Assembly (NCBI RefSeq): GCF_000812965.1
Contig: NZ_JSYN01000027.1
Coordinates: forward strand, 165,757 to 229,756
From: Pedobacter kyungheensis
GTDB taxonomy: Bacteria; Bacteroidota; Bacteroidia; Sphingobacteriales; Sphingobacteriaceae
Length of the DNA stretch: 64,000 nt
Direction: 5' to 3'
Shown here one piece after another: positions 16,037 through 24,517 of the stretch. The stretch's first letter is position 1. Every line of letters starts with the position of its first letter. The notes beneath the pieces were generated by a model. The model was not told the origin of the DNA and searched no databases. It was given only the letters and a program-made list of their open reading frames with translations. The position numbers were made by a program, and so were the translations under genes.

Positions 16037-19000
16037 ATGAAAAAAATTTACTTAACTAGCTTAAGTATTTTGTTGCTATGCATGGTAACAATTTCTGCTT
16101 TTGCGCAAAAAACCGTTTCTGGTACGGTAACTGATAACACAGGACAGCCTTTGGTTGGTGTTAGTGTGTTACAGAAAGGTACCTCTAATGGAACATCTAC
16201 ATCGGCTGACGGAAAATACAGCCTTACAGTTCCACCAAATTCAACGCTTATTTTTAAATACTTAGGTTACCTTACGAAAGAGTTATCTGTAGGAACCAAT
16301 AGCGTACTAAATGTTTCTTTACAAGATGATGCTAAAGCTCTTGGTGAAGTTGTAGTAACAGGTTTAGGTGAAGAAAGAAGTAAGCGGAGCCTGGGTTATT
16401 CTATGAATAATATTAAGGGAGATCAAATACGGGCTGCTAATACCACCAACCCTATTGCTGCTTTACAAGGATTAGTGCCAGGTATGATGGTTCAGCCAGG
16501 TGCTGGTGGTCCACAGTCTAGCCCGAAATTTCAGATAAGGGGTGCTTCTAGTTTGTATGGCTCAGAAAATACCCCTCTGATAGTGGTGGATGGAATTATG
16601 CTATCAGATGATGTAGTTGTTCCATCAAGAGCTGGTGATCAGGATTTTGGAAATGTTTTGAAGAATATTAACTCAGATGATATTGAAAGTATTTCTGTCT
16701 TAAAAGGTGGCTCCGTAACTGCACTATACGGAAGTCGTGCGGTAAACGGTGTGATCTTAATAACAACGAAAAAGGGCTATTCTCAAAAAGGTTTAGGTAT
16801 TTCATTTAGTCATGACGAAACCTTTGATAATGCTTACGCTTTACCTGATATGCAACAAGAATACGGTTCAGGATTTACGCCAAGAGATTTTATCAAAGGC
16901 GCCAATGGAATGAACCAGATCAATTCTGCTTCTTATGGCTTTAGTTTTGGTCCAAAGTTAGATGGATCAACAATTTTGGATATAGATGGCCGACAAATTA
17001 CAAACAGTGTTTTAAACGATCCTTTAAGTTTATACCAAACTGGTCGGTATGTTAACAGTAATATCGCTATGCAGGGTGGAAATGAAAAAACCACTTTCCG
17101 CTTTTCGTACTCAAACAACTTCAGCAAAGGTATTAGTCCATTGAATAAATTAAACAGACATACCTTTAACTTTAGAGGAACACAGCGCCTGGCAAATGCA
17201 ATATTAATGGATGCAACTGTATCTTATTCTAATGCAAGAGGTTTTAATCCGCAAAGGATTTTTGGCGATAATAGTCTTATTTATGGTCTTACATGGGGGT
17301 ATCCGACAAATTTTGATTTAGATTACTGGAAACAGAATTACATCGACCCTGTAAATGGAGGCAGAAGTACTAATGATCCGTTTGGAACCAATCAGTTATT
17401 TTTCAGGTTAAATGAATTTAGCCAAATTCAGAACGAAAATAACTTTAGGGGAACTATTAACGCTAAAACAAATTTTACCAAATGGCTGCAGCTTGAAACA
17501 AGTGCATCACTTAACTGGTACAATACTGTTAATGAAAGCAGGGAACTTGGTCAGGATCCTGGTTTTAAAGGTGGATATTATGGCTCAGGTGTGCGAAATG
17601 TTATTGATAGCAGATATAGAACAAGTTTAAACTTAACACATAAGGTGAATGATTTTGATTTGTTTTTACAATTAGGGTCAGAAATAGTGCGCTCACAAAG
17701 TAAAAGTGCAAGTTATGGTACATCAGGTGGTTTAAGAGTTCCTAAACAGTATAGACTTACGAATTCAATCAATACCCCAACTGTTAGTGAAGGGGCGCCA
17801 AATATTACTCAGGTTTTTGCCTCATATGCACAAGGTAGCATTGGTTATAAAAACTGGTTAACCTTAAACTTATACGGACGTAAGGAATGGAATTCTACTT
17901 TGGTTTATTCTAACGGAACCGGAAATTATAGCTATTTCTATCCTGGAGCGGATTTGGCATGGATTTTTACTGATGCCATTAAAATGCCAAGTATATTTTC
18001 TTATGGTAAATTACGTGCTTCTTACTCTATCACCGGTGGAGGTACAAGTGTTTACAGGGCAAATACAGGGTACTATTTAAAAAATGGAAACTATCAGGCA
18101 CTTGGAGCAACTGCTGCAAATATCGAACAATATGGATTTGATAGCCAAACTTTAGGTAATCTTAATCTTAAGCCTTTGAGATCATATAGCAAAGAAATTG
18201 GTGTTGAACTTAAAATGCTTAAAAACAGATTAGGTTTAGATTTTACCGCATATAGAAAAAATACGAGGAATCAAATCATCAACCTTGCTGTTCCATCTGA
18301 ATCTGGTGTAAGGAATGCGTTGATCAATAGTGGAGATGTTCAGGATCAGGGTATCGAATTAATGCTTTCTGGTACTCCGGTTAAAACCGATTCATTCTCT
18401 TGGGATACGTATTTTAACTATACCAGAAACAGAACAAAAATTATCTCTCTGGCACCAGGTGTTACTACAGTACAGCTAGAAGGTGGTGATGGTATTAGAA
18501 CAGTAGCAAGAGTTGGAGGTGAATATTCTACATTGGTAGCTGCCTATGGTTATGCGAAATATCAGGCAAGAGATGCTCAGGGAAATCCAATTGACAATCC
18601 AAATAATGGTAAACGCGTAATTTCTCCTGCAGGTACTGGTGGCGCATTTTATACAAGGGCTTCTAACTATGCAAATGGATTAGAAACTGAAAGTACAATT
18701 GGTTCTACCTTACCAAAATTTTATGGCAGCATAAGGAATGTAATTACATACAAGTCATTATCATTAAGTGCCTTAATCGATGCTAAGTTTGGTGGATATG
18801 TGTTTTCTGATACCTATTTTTATGGTAGTCAAACCGGTAACTTGAAAAACACATTATTTGGCCGTACTGTTGATAACGGAGGTACAGCTTATACTGATGG
18901 AGGAAATCAGGAAATCGGGGTAGTGTTAGATGGTGTTTTTGCAGATGGTACAGTAATAAACGGCGTGAATGTTGGTGGTATGAGCCATCAACAGGCAATA

Positions 19001-19339
19001 GATAAAGGATTGAGAATACCTACTATAACATGGAGATATTACAATAACTCTAATGGATGGGGTAATGGTATCAGGGAGCGTGGAGCTTTCAAATCATCTT
19101 GGGTAGCTGTAAGAGATATTACATTATCTTACGATTTGCCTAAAGCATTTGTTTCTAAAATAAAAATGAATGGTGTTAAAGTTTATGCCAGTGCCAGAAA
19201 TCTTGGGTTTCTGTACAACAATGCACCAGATAATCTAAATGTGAATGACTTTACCAGTACCGGAGCTGGAGGTGCTTTCCTTGGTGGAGGTACACCTTAT
19301 GTTAGAACATTTGGCTTAGGTATTAATGGTAGTTTTTAA
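16037..19339 (+). CDS. SusC/RagA-type TonB-linked outer-membrane transporter (locus 1)
   Basis: This 1100-residue outer-membrane importer starts with a signal peptide (ending SAFAQ, residue 23), followed by a carboxypeptidase-like regulatory beta-domain (about 24-105). A TonB-interacting segment with GEVVVTGLG is at about 107-115. The plug domain has QIRGASSLYG and PLIVVDGI (about 165-190) and ALYGSRAVNGVILITTKKG (about 230-250), and a long beta-barrel follows. It has no N-terminal STN domain, so it is unlikely to signal through a FecR/ECF sigma factor. It forms the pair with the SusD lipoprotein 25 bases downstream and would import an oligosaccharide, peptide or metal complex. The downstream redox genes hint that the substrate is not an ordinary glycan (inference). 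Confidence 0.95.
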   Translation: MKKIYLTSLSILLLCMVTISAFAQKTVSGTVTDNTGQPLVGVSVLQKGTSNGTSTSADGKYSLTVPPNSTLIFKYLGYLTKELSVGTNSVLNVSLQDDAKALGEVVVTGLGEERSKRSLGYSMNNIKGDQIRAANTTNPIAALQGLVPGMMVQPGAGGPQSSPKFQIRGASSLYGSENTPLIVVDGIMLSDDVVVPSRAGDQDFGNVLKNINSDDIESISVLKGGSVTALYGSRAVNGVILITTKKGYSQKGLGISFSHDETFDNAYALPDMQQEYGSGFTPRDFIKGANGMNQINSASYGFSFGPKLDGSTILDIDGRQITNSVLNDPLSLYQTGRYVNSNIAMQGGNEKTTFRFSYSNNFSKGISPLNKLNRHTFNFRGTQRLANAILMDATVSYSNARGFNPQRIFGDNSLIYGLTWGYPTNFDLDYWKQNYIDPVNGGRSTNDPFGTNQLFFRLNEFSQIQNENNFRGTINAKTNFTKWLQLETSASLNWYNTVNESRELGQDPGFKGGYYGSGVRNVIDSRYRTSLNLTHKVNDFDLFLQLGSEIVRSQSKSASYGTSGGLRVPKQYRLTNSINTPTVSEGAPNITQVFASYAQGSIGYKNWLTLNLYGRKEWNSTLVYSNGTGNYSYFYPGADLAWIFTDAIKMPSIFSYGKLRASYSITGGGTSVYRANTGYYLKNGNYQALGATAANIEQYGFDSQTLGNLNLKPLRSYSKEIGVELKMLKNRLGLDFTAYRKNTRNQIINLAVPSESGVRNALINSGDVQDQGIELMLSGTPVKTDSFSWDTYFNYTRNRTKIISLAPGVTTVQLEGGDGIRTVARVGGEYSTLVAAYGYAKYQARDAQGNPIDNPNNGKRVISPAGTGGAFYTRASNYANGLETESTIGSTLPKFYGSIRNVITYKSLSLSALIDAKFGGYVFSDTYFYGSQTGNLKNTLFGRTVDNGGTAYTDGGNQEIGVVLDGVFADGTVINGVNVGGMSHQQAIDKGLRIPTITWRYYNNSNGWGNGIRERGAFKSSWVAVRDITLSYDLPKAFVSKIKMNGVKVYASARNLGFLYNNAPDNLNVNDFTSTGAGGAFLGGGTPYVRTFGLGINGSF

Positions 19340-19364
19340 TCACTGTTTTTTAAAAATTGATATT

Positions 19365-21047
19365 ATGAAATATTCAAAATATAATGTTGTTAAAGTGTCT
19401 GCATTTTTAAGCTTTGCACTTTTAATATCCTCTTGCAGCAAGGAAAAATTTGCTGAATATAATACGAACCCTGACGCGGTTATTACAATTGCACCCGAGC
19501 CACTCTTTACTAAAGCCGTAACCAATTGGCATGATGATAGTTTTGAAGCCTTCTATGAAAATTATAGAGGGGTTTCAAGGTGGACAAGGCAAATGGTTAG
19601 CTTAACCGGTAATACAAGTACTATAACAGATGGAATAGGTAATATAAATCAGAGATATGGTCGTTTCTATAATAGTTCTGGTGATCTTTTAGTTGATGTT
19701 CAAAAAACGATAGATAAGCTTACTGACGATCAGAAACCAAGGTATGCACAGATGAAAACCATTGCTGAAATTATGAGGGTTTATGAAGCGTGGTTTGTAA
19801 CAGATGGTAACGGAAGTATCCCATATACAGAAGCTTTTCAAGCTAGGTATAACGGAACATTTACCCCGGTTTACGATAGTCAGCAAAATTTATACAATAT
19901 TTTTGAGCAGACATTAAAAAACGCTGTAATTGCTTTAAAAGCTCAGCCAGCTGTGCCTCAGGTTAGTTTAGGTAATAATGATTTATATTTTCAGGGTGCA
20001 ATACCTAAATGGATTAAAGCTGCCACCAGTTTGCGCTTACTGATAGCCATGCGTCTATCTAAAAAAGATCCCGCAAAACTAAAAGCAATTGTTACCGATA
20101 TATTAACAAATAATGCAGCCGATTTGATGTCGTCGCCAGATGATGACTGGTCGCTAAAAGCAGGTAGTAACTTTATAGGAACCGGTAACTGGGATGTTAG
20201 TGCTTCGGGTGCATATGGTGCGAACGGTACAGTAGATTTTATGTGGAGAAATGAAGACCCCAGGTTGCCATTGTTTTATCAAAAAAATTCATGGACTCAG
20301 GAAAATTTTGATGCCGCAAAAAGCGAAGGTAAAATTCCTGCCAGTTCAGTTTATGATACAAGAAGATATTATGGTCAGTTTACAAGCCCGGATGCAAATA
20401 CTATTCCTGCCAAGCAAAAGTTCTTTAGCCCGGTTGTGATAAAGAGCGGAAACTTAGATACAATATCTGCAATTCAGTATCGTATGTTTACACCAGCACT
20501 AAGTTCAGGAACAGGTTCAGCAACATTTTTAATTTTAACTTATGCTGATATTTGCTTGTTGCGTGCAGAACTTGCGGCAAGAAATATAACGACCGAAAGT
20601 GCTTCCGACTGGTATAACAAAGGTATTGATGCCTCTATCATTACTTACGATAGAATTGCTAAAGCAGCAGGCTTAGCCGATTATGCCGCTTTAGGAACTA
20701 ATGCGGTTGCAAATTATAAAGCTAAACCAGAAATTGTTTATAACCCTGCAAAAGGACTAGAGCAAATTTTAATCCAGCAGTACCTGAATTTCTATAAAAA
20801 CTACAATGAATGTTGGGCATTGCTTAAAAGAACAGGTATGCCAAATGCGCAAACAGCATTGGTATTGGAAGATTTTACTTTCTCGGGGCAAGTACAAGCT
20901 ATTCCAAGACGTTTTGTAATCAATTTCCCGATAGCTGGAGACGCAAATTTTACCAATAAGCAGAATGCAATCGCAGATATGGCCAAAGAATCTTACTTTG
21001 GGCAGCCAACTGATGTTAAAGGACGTGTTTGGTGGGATATGCCATAA
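19365..21047 (+). CDS. SusD/RagB-family surface lipoprotein (locus 1)
   Basis: The 560-residue substrate-binding lid of the SusCD transporter has a lipoprotein signal peptide with lipobox ISSC at C24. The start at 19365 is chosen because it places the signal peptide correctly; a frame opening at 19326 would overlap susC and add an unlikely leader. TPR-like helices, the NTNPDAV start of the mature part and a C-terminal W-D-M-P ending fit the SusD-like superfamily. It is cotranscribed with susC; a hairpin follows it. Confidence 0.93.
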   Translation: MKYSKYNVVKVSAFLSFALLISSCSKEKFAEYNTNPDAVITIAPEPLFTKAVTNWHDDSFEAFYENYRGVSRWTRQMVSLTGNTSTITDGIGNINQRYGRFYNSSGDLLVDVQKTIDKLTDDQKPRYAQMKTIAEIMRVYEAWFVTDGNGSIPYTEAFQARYNGTFTPVYDSQQNLYNIFEQTLKNAVIALKAQPAVPQVSLGNNDLYFQGAIPKWIKAATSLRLLIAMRLSKKDPAKLKAIVTDILTNNAADLMSSPDDDWSLKAGSNFIGTGNWDVSASGAYGANGTVDFMWRNEDPRLPLFYQKNSWTQENFDAAKSEGKIPASSVYDTRRYYGQFTSPDANTIPAKQKFFSPVVIKSGNLDTISAIQYRMFTPALSSGTGSATFLILTYADICLLRAELAARNITTESASDWYNKGIDASIITYDRIAKAAGLADYAALGTNAVANYKAKPEIVYNPAKGLEQILIQQYLNFYKNYNECWALLKRTGMPNAQTALVLEDFTFSGQVQAIPRRFVINFPIAGDANFTNKQNAIADMAKESYFGQPTDVKGRVWWDMP

Positions 21048-21071
21048 GTTATTATTATCTTTATTAAATAT

Positions 21072-21098
21072 AAAATGGCCGGTATAACCGGCCATTTT
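21072..21098 (+). terminator. Hairpin between susD and the thioredoxin-like gene
   Basis: AAAATGGCCGGT, ATA loop and ACCGGCCATTTT form a perfect 12-bp stem with A/T flanks. It lies 24 bases after the susD stop and only 13 bases before the next start codon, so it may reduce read-through or protect the susCD message rather than fully terminate. Confidence 0.7.
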
Positions 21099-21111
21099 AA
21101 TTATTTGAAAA

Positions 21112-21705
21112 ATGAAAAACTATAAAGTATTCTGCGTTTTTGTGCTGTTCTGTTTCATTTTTACGGATAAAACATTAGGGCAGCTTGGAAGTGTTCAGAG
21201 AAAAGATTTATGGGCTAAAGTGAGGGTAATTAACCCAATCTCCATTACCACCAAACAACCGATAAAAAATTATAAAAATACGGTGTTTGTTTTTCTTTCG
21301 CCTGAATGTCCATTATGCAGGAATTATATACCGGAGCTTAATAGGATAAAAAAAACGTATACACAATACGAATTGGTAGGTGTATTTCCTGGTAAATCTT
21401 ATTCTGTAAAAGAGGTAAAGGCTTTTGTAAGAGATTATAAATTGACCTTTGCAGTTGTTATGGATGAAAAGAAATTGCTAACTCATTTATTAAAAGCATC
21501 GGTTACACCAGAAGTTGTTTTGTTAGATAAAAAAGGCGGTGTTGCTTATTCTGGCTTAATAGATGATAAAATAATAGAATTGGGACAGCAAAGGCAAATT
21601 GTTTCCAAACATTTCCTTACCGACGCAATGGAGGCTCTTGAGATAAATAAAAAGGCTGCCGTTAACAATACCAAGCCAATAGGTTGTTATATCAATGATA
21701 TTTAG
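21112..21705 (+). CDS. Secreted thioredoxin-like redoxin protein
   Basis: This 197-residue protein has an N-terminal export signal (about 1-24) and a thioredoxin-fold core. The FLSPECPLCRNYIPEL segment carries an active-site CPLC pair (C66, C69), followed by a strand, a helix and a cis-proline-like VTPEVV segment (about 136-141). The C-terminal tail has TKPIGCYI, with a third cysteine (about C191); a G-C-x-I ending is, as I recall, common in redoxins associated with copper monooxygenases. It probably works in the periplasm as a thiol-disulfide or metal-handling partner. Its stop is three bases before the cytochrome/copper monooxygenase gene, so the two are translationally linked and likely act together. 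Confidence 0.85.
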   Translation: MKNYKVFCVFVLFCFIFTDKTLGQLGSVQRKDLWAKVRVINPISITTKQPIKNYKNTVFVFLSPECPLCRNYIPELNRIKKTYTQYELVGVFPGKSYSVKEVKAFVRDYKLTFAVVMDEKKLLTHLLKASVTPEVVLLDKKGGVAYSGLIDDKIIELGQQRQIVSKHFLTDAMEALEINKKAAVNNTKPIGCYINDI

Positions 21706-21708
21706 TAC

Positions 21709-23034
21709 ATGAAAAAAGGAATTTTAGCAATTTTGTTTTTAATAAATTTAAGTTTTGCTTATGCTCAAAAAAATACATTTTATAAAGATATTGCTCCAAT
21801 AATTTATACTAAATGTACATCCTGTCATCGGGTGGGTGAGGCAGGGCCATTTCCTTTAATTTCTTATGAAGATGTGGCTAAGAGAGCCTCTTTTATTAAA
21901 AAAGTAATAAAATCCGGATATATGCCACCCTGGAAGGCAGATGATCATTATACTGAAACTCCATTTCAGGGAAATAGAAAGCTAACAGACCACGAAAAAA
22001 AAATCATAATTGATTGGATTGATGATAAAATGCCGCTAGGTAGCCCAAATAAACTTGCAGCCTCCATCTTAAGTCAATATCATACTGGAACAGGTTATAA
22101 ACGAAAAGCTGATGCTGTTTTGAGTATGACTCGGAATTTTGATATTAAAGGAGATAATAAGGAAAGATTCATTGTTTTTAAAATTCCTTTCCAATTCGAT
22201 CAAATGCAAAATGTTGAAGCAATTGAATTCGTTTCAAAAAATAGAAAGGTAATTCATCATGCAAATTTTGCAATTTACGATGTACCTGATGGTATTCCGT
22301 TAGATAAGTCTCCGGAATATATAAACACAACTGTTGGAGAAACTAATGAAGATTTTTCAGCTTACAATGTGTATAAAAGCAATATGATCTACTATGGAGG
22401 ATGGATTCCAGGTACGAAGTATGAATCGTATCCCAAAAATATTGGGTGGATAATGCCTAAAAGAGGAGTAATTCTTTTAACCATGCATTATGCGCCGACA
22501 GGAAAAGATGAAGTTGATTTTTCTTCAATTAATTTTTTCTTTACAAAACAACCTATTGAACGGGTTATTGATGTGGTAAATCTTGGTTCTGGTGGGATAG
22601 CAGAAGAGGAGATCACGCCTTATTTCATGATTCCTGCAGATAGTGTTCGCACTTTTCAATTGAAAATAACTAATCCCGAAAAGCAATCGGTTTTAGGTGT
22701 TTGGCCTCATATGCACTTGCTTGGAAAAGATTTTAAAGCCTACGCTATTACTCCGGAAAAAGATACTATTAAATTAATATCCATTCCCAAATGGGATTTT
22801 AACTGGCAGGAACTTTATAAATATCAAAAACCTGTCATCATACCTAAAGATTCTTATTTGGTTATTGAGGGAACATATGACAATTCGAGCAATAACCCTA
22901 AAAATTCCTTCAATCCACCCAGGAATATTTATGGGGGCGGAGAAATGAAAAGTATAGATGAAATGCTAACGCTGATCATTTTATATTTACCCTATAAGGA
23001 TGATGATGAGCATTTATCTATTGCCGAACAATAG
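21709..23034 (+). CDS. Cytochrome c / type II copper monooxygenase (PHM/DBM-like)
   Basis: This 441-residue exported protein has a signal peptide ending in YAQ (residue 20). An N-terminal cytochrome c-like segment follows with a single haem-binding CTSCH (36-40) and a likely axial methionine in YMPPW (M72). The rest resembles the copper type II, ascorbate-dependent monooxygenases. All expected copper ligands can be seen: the His pair H183-H184 in VIHHANF, H260 in TMHY, the H-x-H pair H334/H336 in PHMHLLG, and a methionine in the DEM motif (M419). In PHM and dopamine beta-monooxygenase these two copper sites hydroxylate C-H bonds using O2. The haem domain could supply electrons in place of ascorbate (inference). 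The substrate is unknown. It is coupled to the redoxin gene and follows susCD. Confidence 0.88.
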   Translation: MKKGILAILFLINLSFAYAQKNTFYKDIAPIIYTKCTSCHRVGEAGPFPLISYEDVAKRASFIKKVIKSGYMPPWKADDHYTETPFQGNRKLTDHEKKIIIDWIDDKMPLGSPNKLAASILSQYHTGTGYKRKADAVLSMTRNFDIKGDNKERFIVFKIPFQFDQMQNVEAIEFVSKNRKVIHHANFAIYDVPDGIPLDKSPEYINTTVGETNEDFSAYNVYKSNMIYYGGWIPGTKYESYPKNIGWIMPKRGVILLTMHYAPTGKDEVDFSSINFFFTKQPIERVIDVVNLGSGGIAEEEITPYFMIPADSVRTFQLKITNPEKQSVLGVWPHMHLLGKDFKAYAITPEKDTIKLISIPKWDFNWQELYKYQKPVIIPKDSYLVIEGTYDNSSNNPKNSFNPPRNIYGGGEMKSIDEMLTLIILYLPYKDDDEHLSIAEQ

Positions 23035-23138
23035 GTTCTGCGTATTTGTTATGCTGCCTGATTACCTATTTCCATCTAAACTTCGGCACTAAATTTTTAA
23101 TAGGCTATTCAAATAATGCATTATATTGCCTTAAATTC

Positions 23139-23188
23139 GATTTCTTTTTAATTTTTTTAAAAAGATTTGATTTCTTTTAATTTTTTTA
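23139..23188 (+). repeat. Direct repeat in the ROK-regulator promoter region
   Basis: GATTTCTTTTTAATTTTTTTA at 23139-23159 recurs almost exactly at 23169-23188, 30 bases apart start to start, about three helical turns. It lies 26 bases before the ROK gene and could be an operator, but the sequence is very AT-rich and low in complexity. Confidence 0.4.
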
Positions 23189-23213
23189 TATATTTATATA
23201 AACCAAACGAAAA

Positions 23214-24401
23214 ATGTCAGCAACCATTAAGAAAGCCCAGAGATTACGAGCCGACATCATTAAGCTGCTTTACTATAAAAAAAAATCGTCCCTAACTGAT
23301 TTGAGTAAACGCACAAAAAAAAGCTTGCCGTTAATTACATCCACTGTTAATGCTTTAATAGAAGATGGTTTAATTATAGAGCAAGGATTAGCCCCCTCTA
23401 CGGGTGGCCGTCGCGCATTGAATTTTTTATTAAACCCTAACTATAAAAGGTATATAATCGCAGTAGCCATGGATCAGTTAACCACACAGTTAACCATTTA
23501 TGATTTGTCAAACCACCAGGTTTTGCCTACGCAGACTATCGATTTGGATATGGCTGAAGGTAAAAGTGTTGACAAGCTAATTGCTTTTATTGACGAAAGT
23601 ATCAGTAAATCAAAGATTGATAAAACGTATTTACTGGGAGTAGGTGTAGGAATGCCAGGTTTTGTGAATGTAGAACGTGGCGTAAACTATTCTTTTATGC
23701 AGGTTGATGGAGATATCAGTTTGCAGGATTATTTATCGAGACAATTAGACTTACCTGTTTATATCGATAACGACTCAAGCTTGATTGCCCTGGCAGAATT
23801 GAATTTTGGAGAAGCAAGGAACTTAAAGGATGTGTTGGTAGTTAATATAGGCCTCGGAACAGGTTTAGGGATGATCATTAACGGTAAATTATACCGGGGT
23901 AGCAGCGGCTATGCCGGCGAATTTAGTCATATTCCGCTATCAGAGTCAAACGCCTTATGTTCTTGCGGTAAACGCGGTTGTTTGGAAGTAGAAACATCGC
24001 TGCTGGTAATGGTGCAAAAAGCAGAAGCTGCCGTAGAAAATGGAGAAGAAACAAGTTTAAGAACTTTATTTAAGGATGAAAGTAAAAGCCATGTCGATCA
24101 CTTTTTGCATGCAGTTATCAAACAAGATCCGGTTGCCATTTCTATTTTGGCCGATGCCGCTTTTAAGATCGGTAAAGGTGTGGCTACTTTAATCCATATT
24201 TTAAATCCAGAGCGCATCGTTTTAAGCGGGCAGGGTGCCAAGGCAGGTAAAATGCTGCTTCCGCCAATACAACAGGCACTGAACGAATTTTGTATTCCCC
24301 GTATCGCCGAACAAACAGATATTAAGTTTTCTACACTAACCAACGAAGCTGAATTATTAGCTGCAGCAAGCTTAATGGTAGAAAATAGCCTGTTTGAATA
24401 A
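23214..24401 (+). CDS. ROK-family transcriptional regulator (NagC/XylR/Mlc type)
   Basis: This 395-residue protein combines an N-terminal winged helix-turn-helix (about 10-58; SLTDLSKRTKKSLPLITSTV) with a ROK sugar-kinase-like domain. Seen are GVGVGMPGFV (about 142-151), IDNDSSL with the conserved aspartate D187, NIGLGTGLGM (about 211-220), GEFSHIP with H239, and the zinc-binding CSCGKRGC (249-256). Such proteins sense a sugar or sugar phosphate and repress or activate sugar-use genes. Being directly upstream of susC-susD-GH29-GH3, it is the probable regulator of that locus (inference). Whether it retains kinase activity is not clear from the sequence. Confidence 0.93.
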   Translation: MSATIKKAQRLRADIIKLLYYKKKSSLTDLSKRTKKSLPLITSTVNALIEDGLIIEQGLAPSTGGRRALNFLLNPNYKRYIIAVAMDQLTTQLTIYDLSNHQVLPTQTIDLDMAEGKSVDKLIAFIDESISKSKIDKTYLLGVGVGMPGFVNVERGVNYSFMQVDGDISLQDYLSRQLDLPVYIDNDSSLIALAELNFGEARNLKDVLVVNIGLGTGLGMIINGKLYRGSSGYAGEFSHIPLSESNALCSCGKRGCLEVETSLLVMVQKAEAAVENGEETSLRTLFKDESKSHVDHFLHAVIKQDPVAISILADAAFKIGKGVATLIHILNPERIVLSGQGAKAGKMLLPPIQQALNEFCIPRIAEQTDIKFSTLTNEAELLAAASLMVENSLFE

Positions 24402-24517
24402 TTAAAAATAAAATTAAAGAGATATAAATTTTAACTAAACACTATATATATGATAAAGTAAAAAACATTACCCCAATTAAGTTACGAACCACATTAACTA
24501 ATCTAAACCAAACCATT

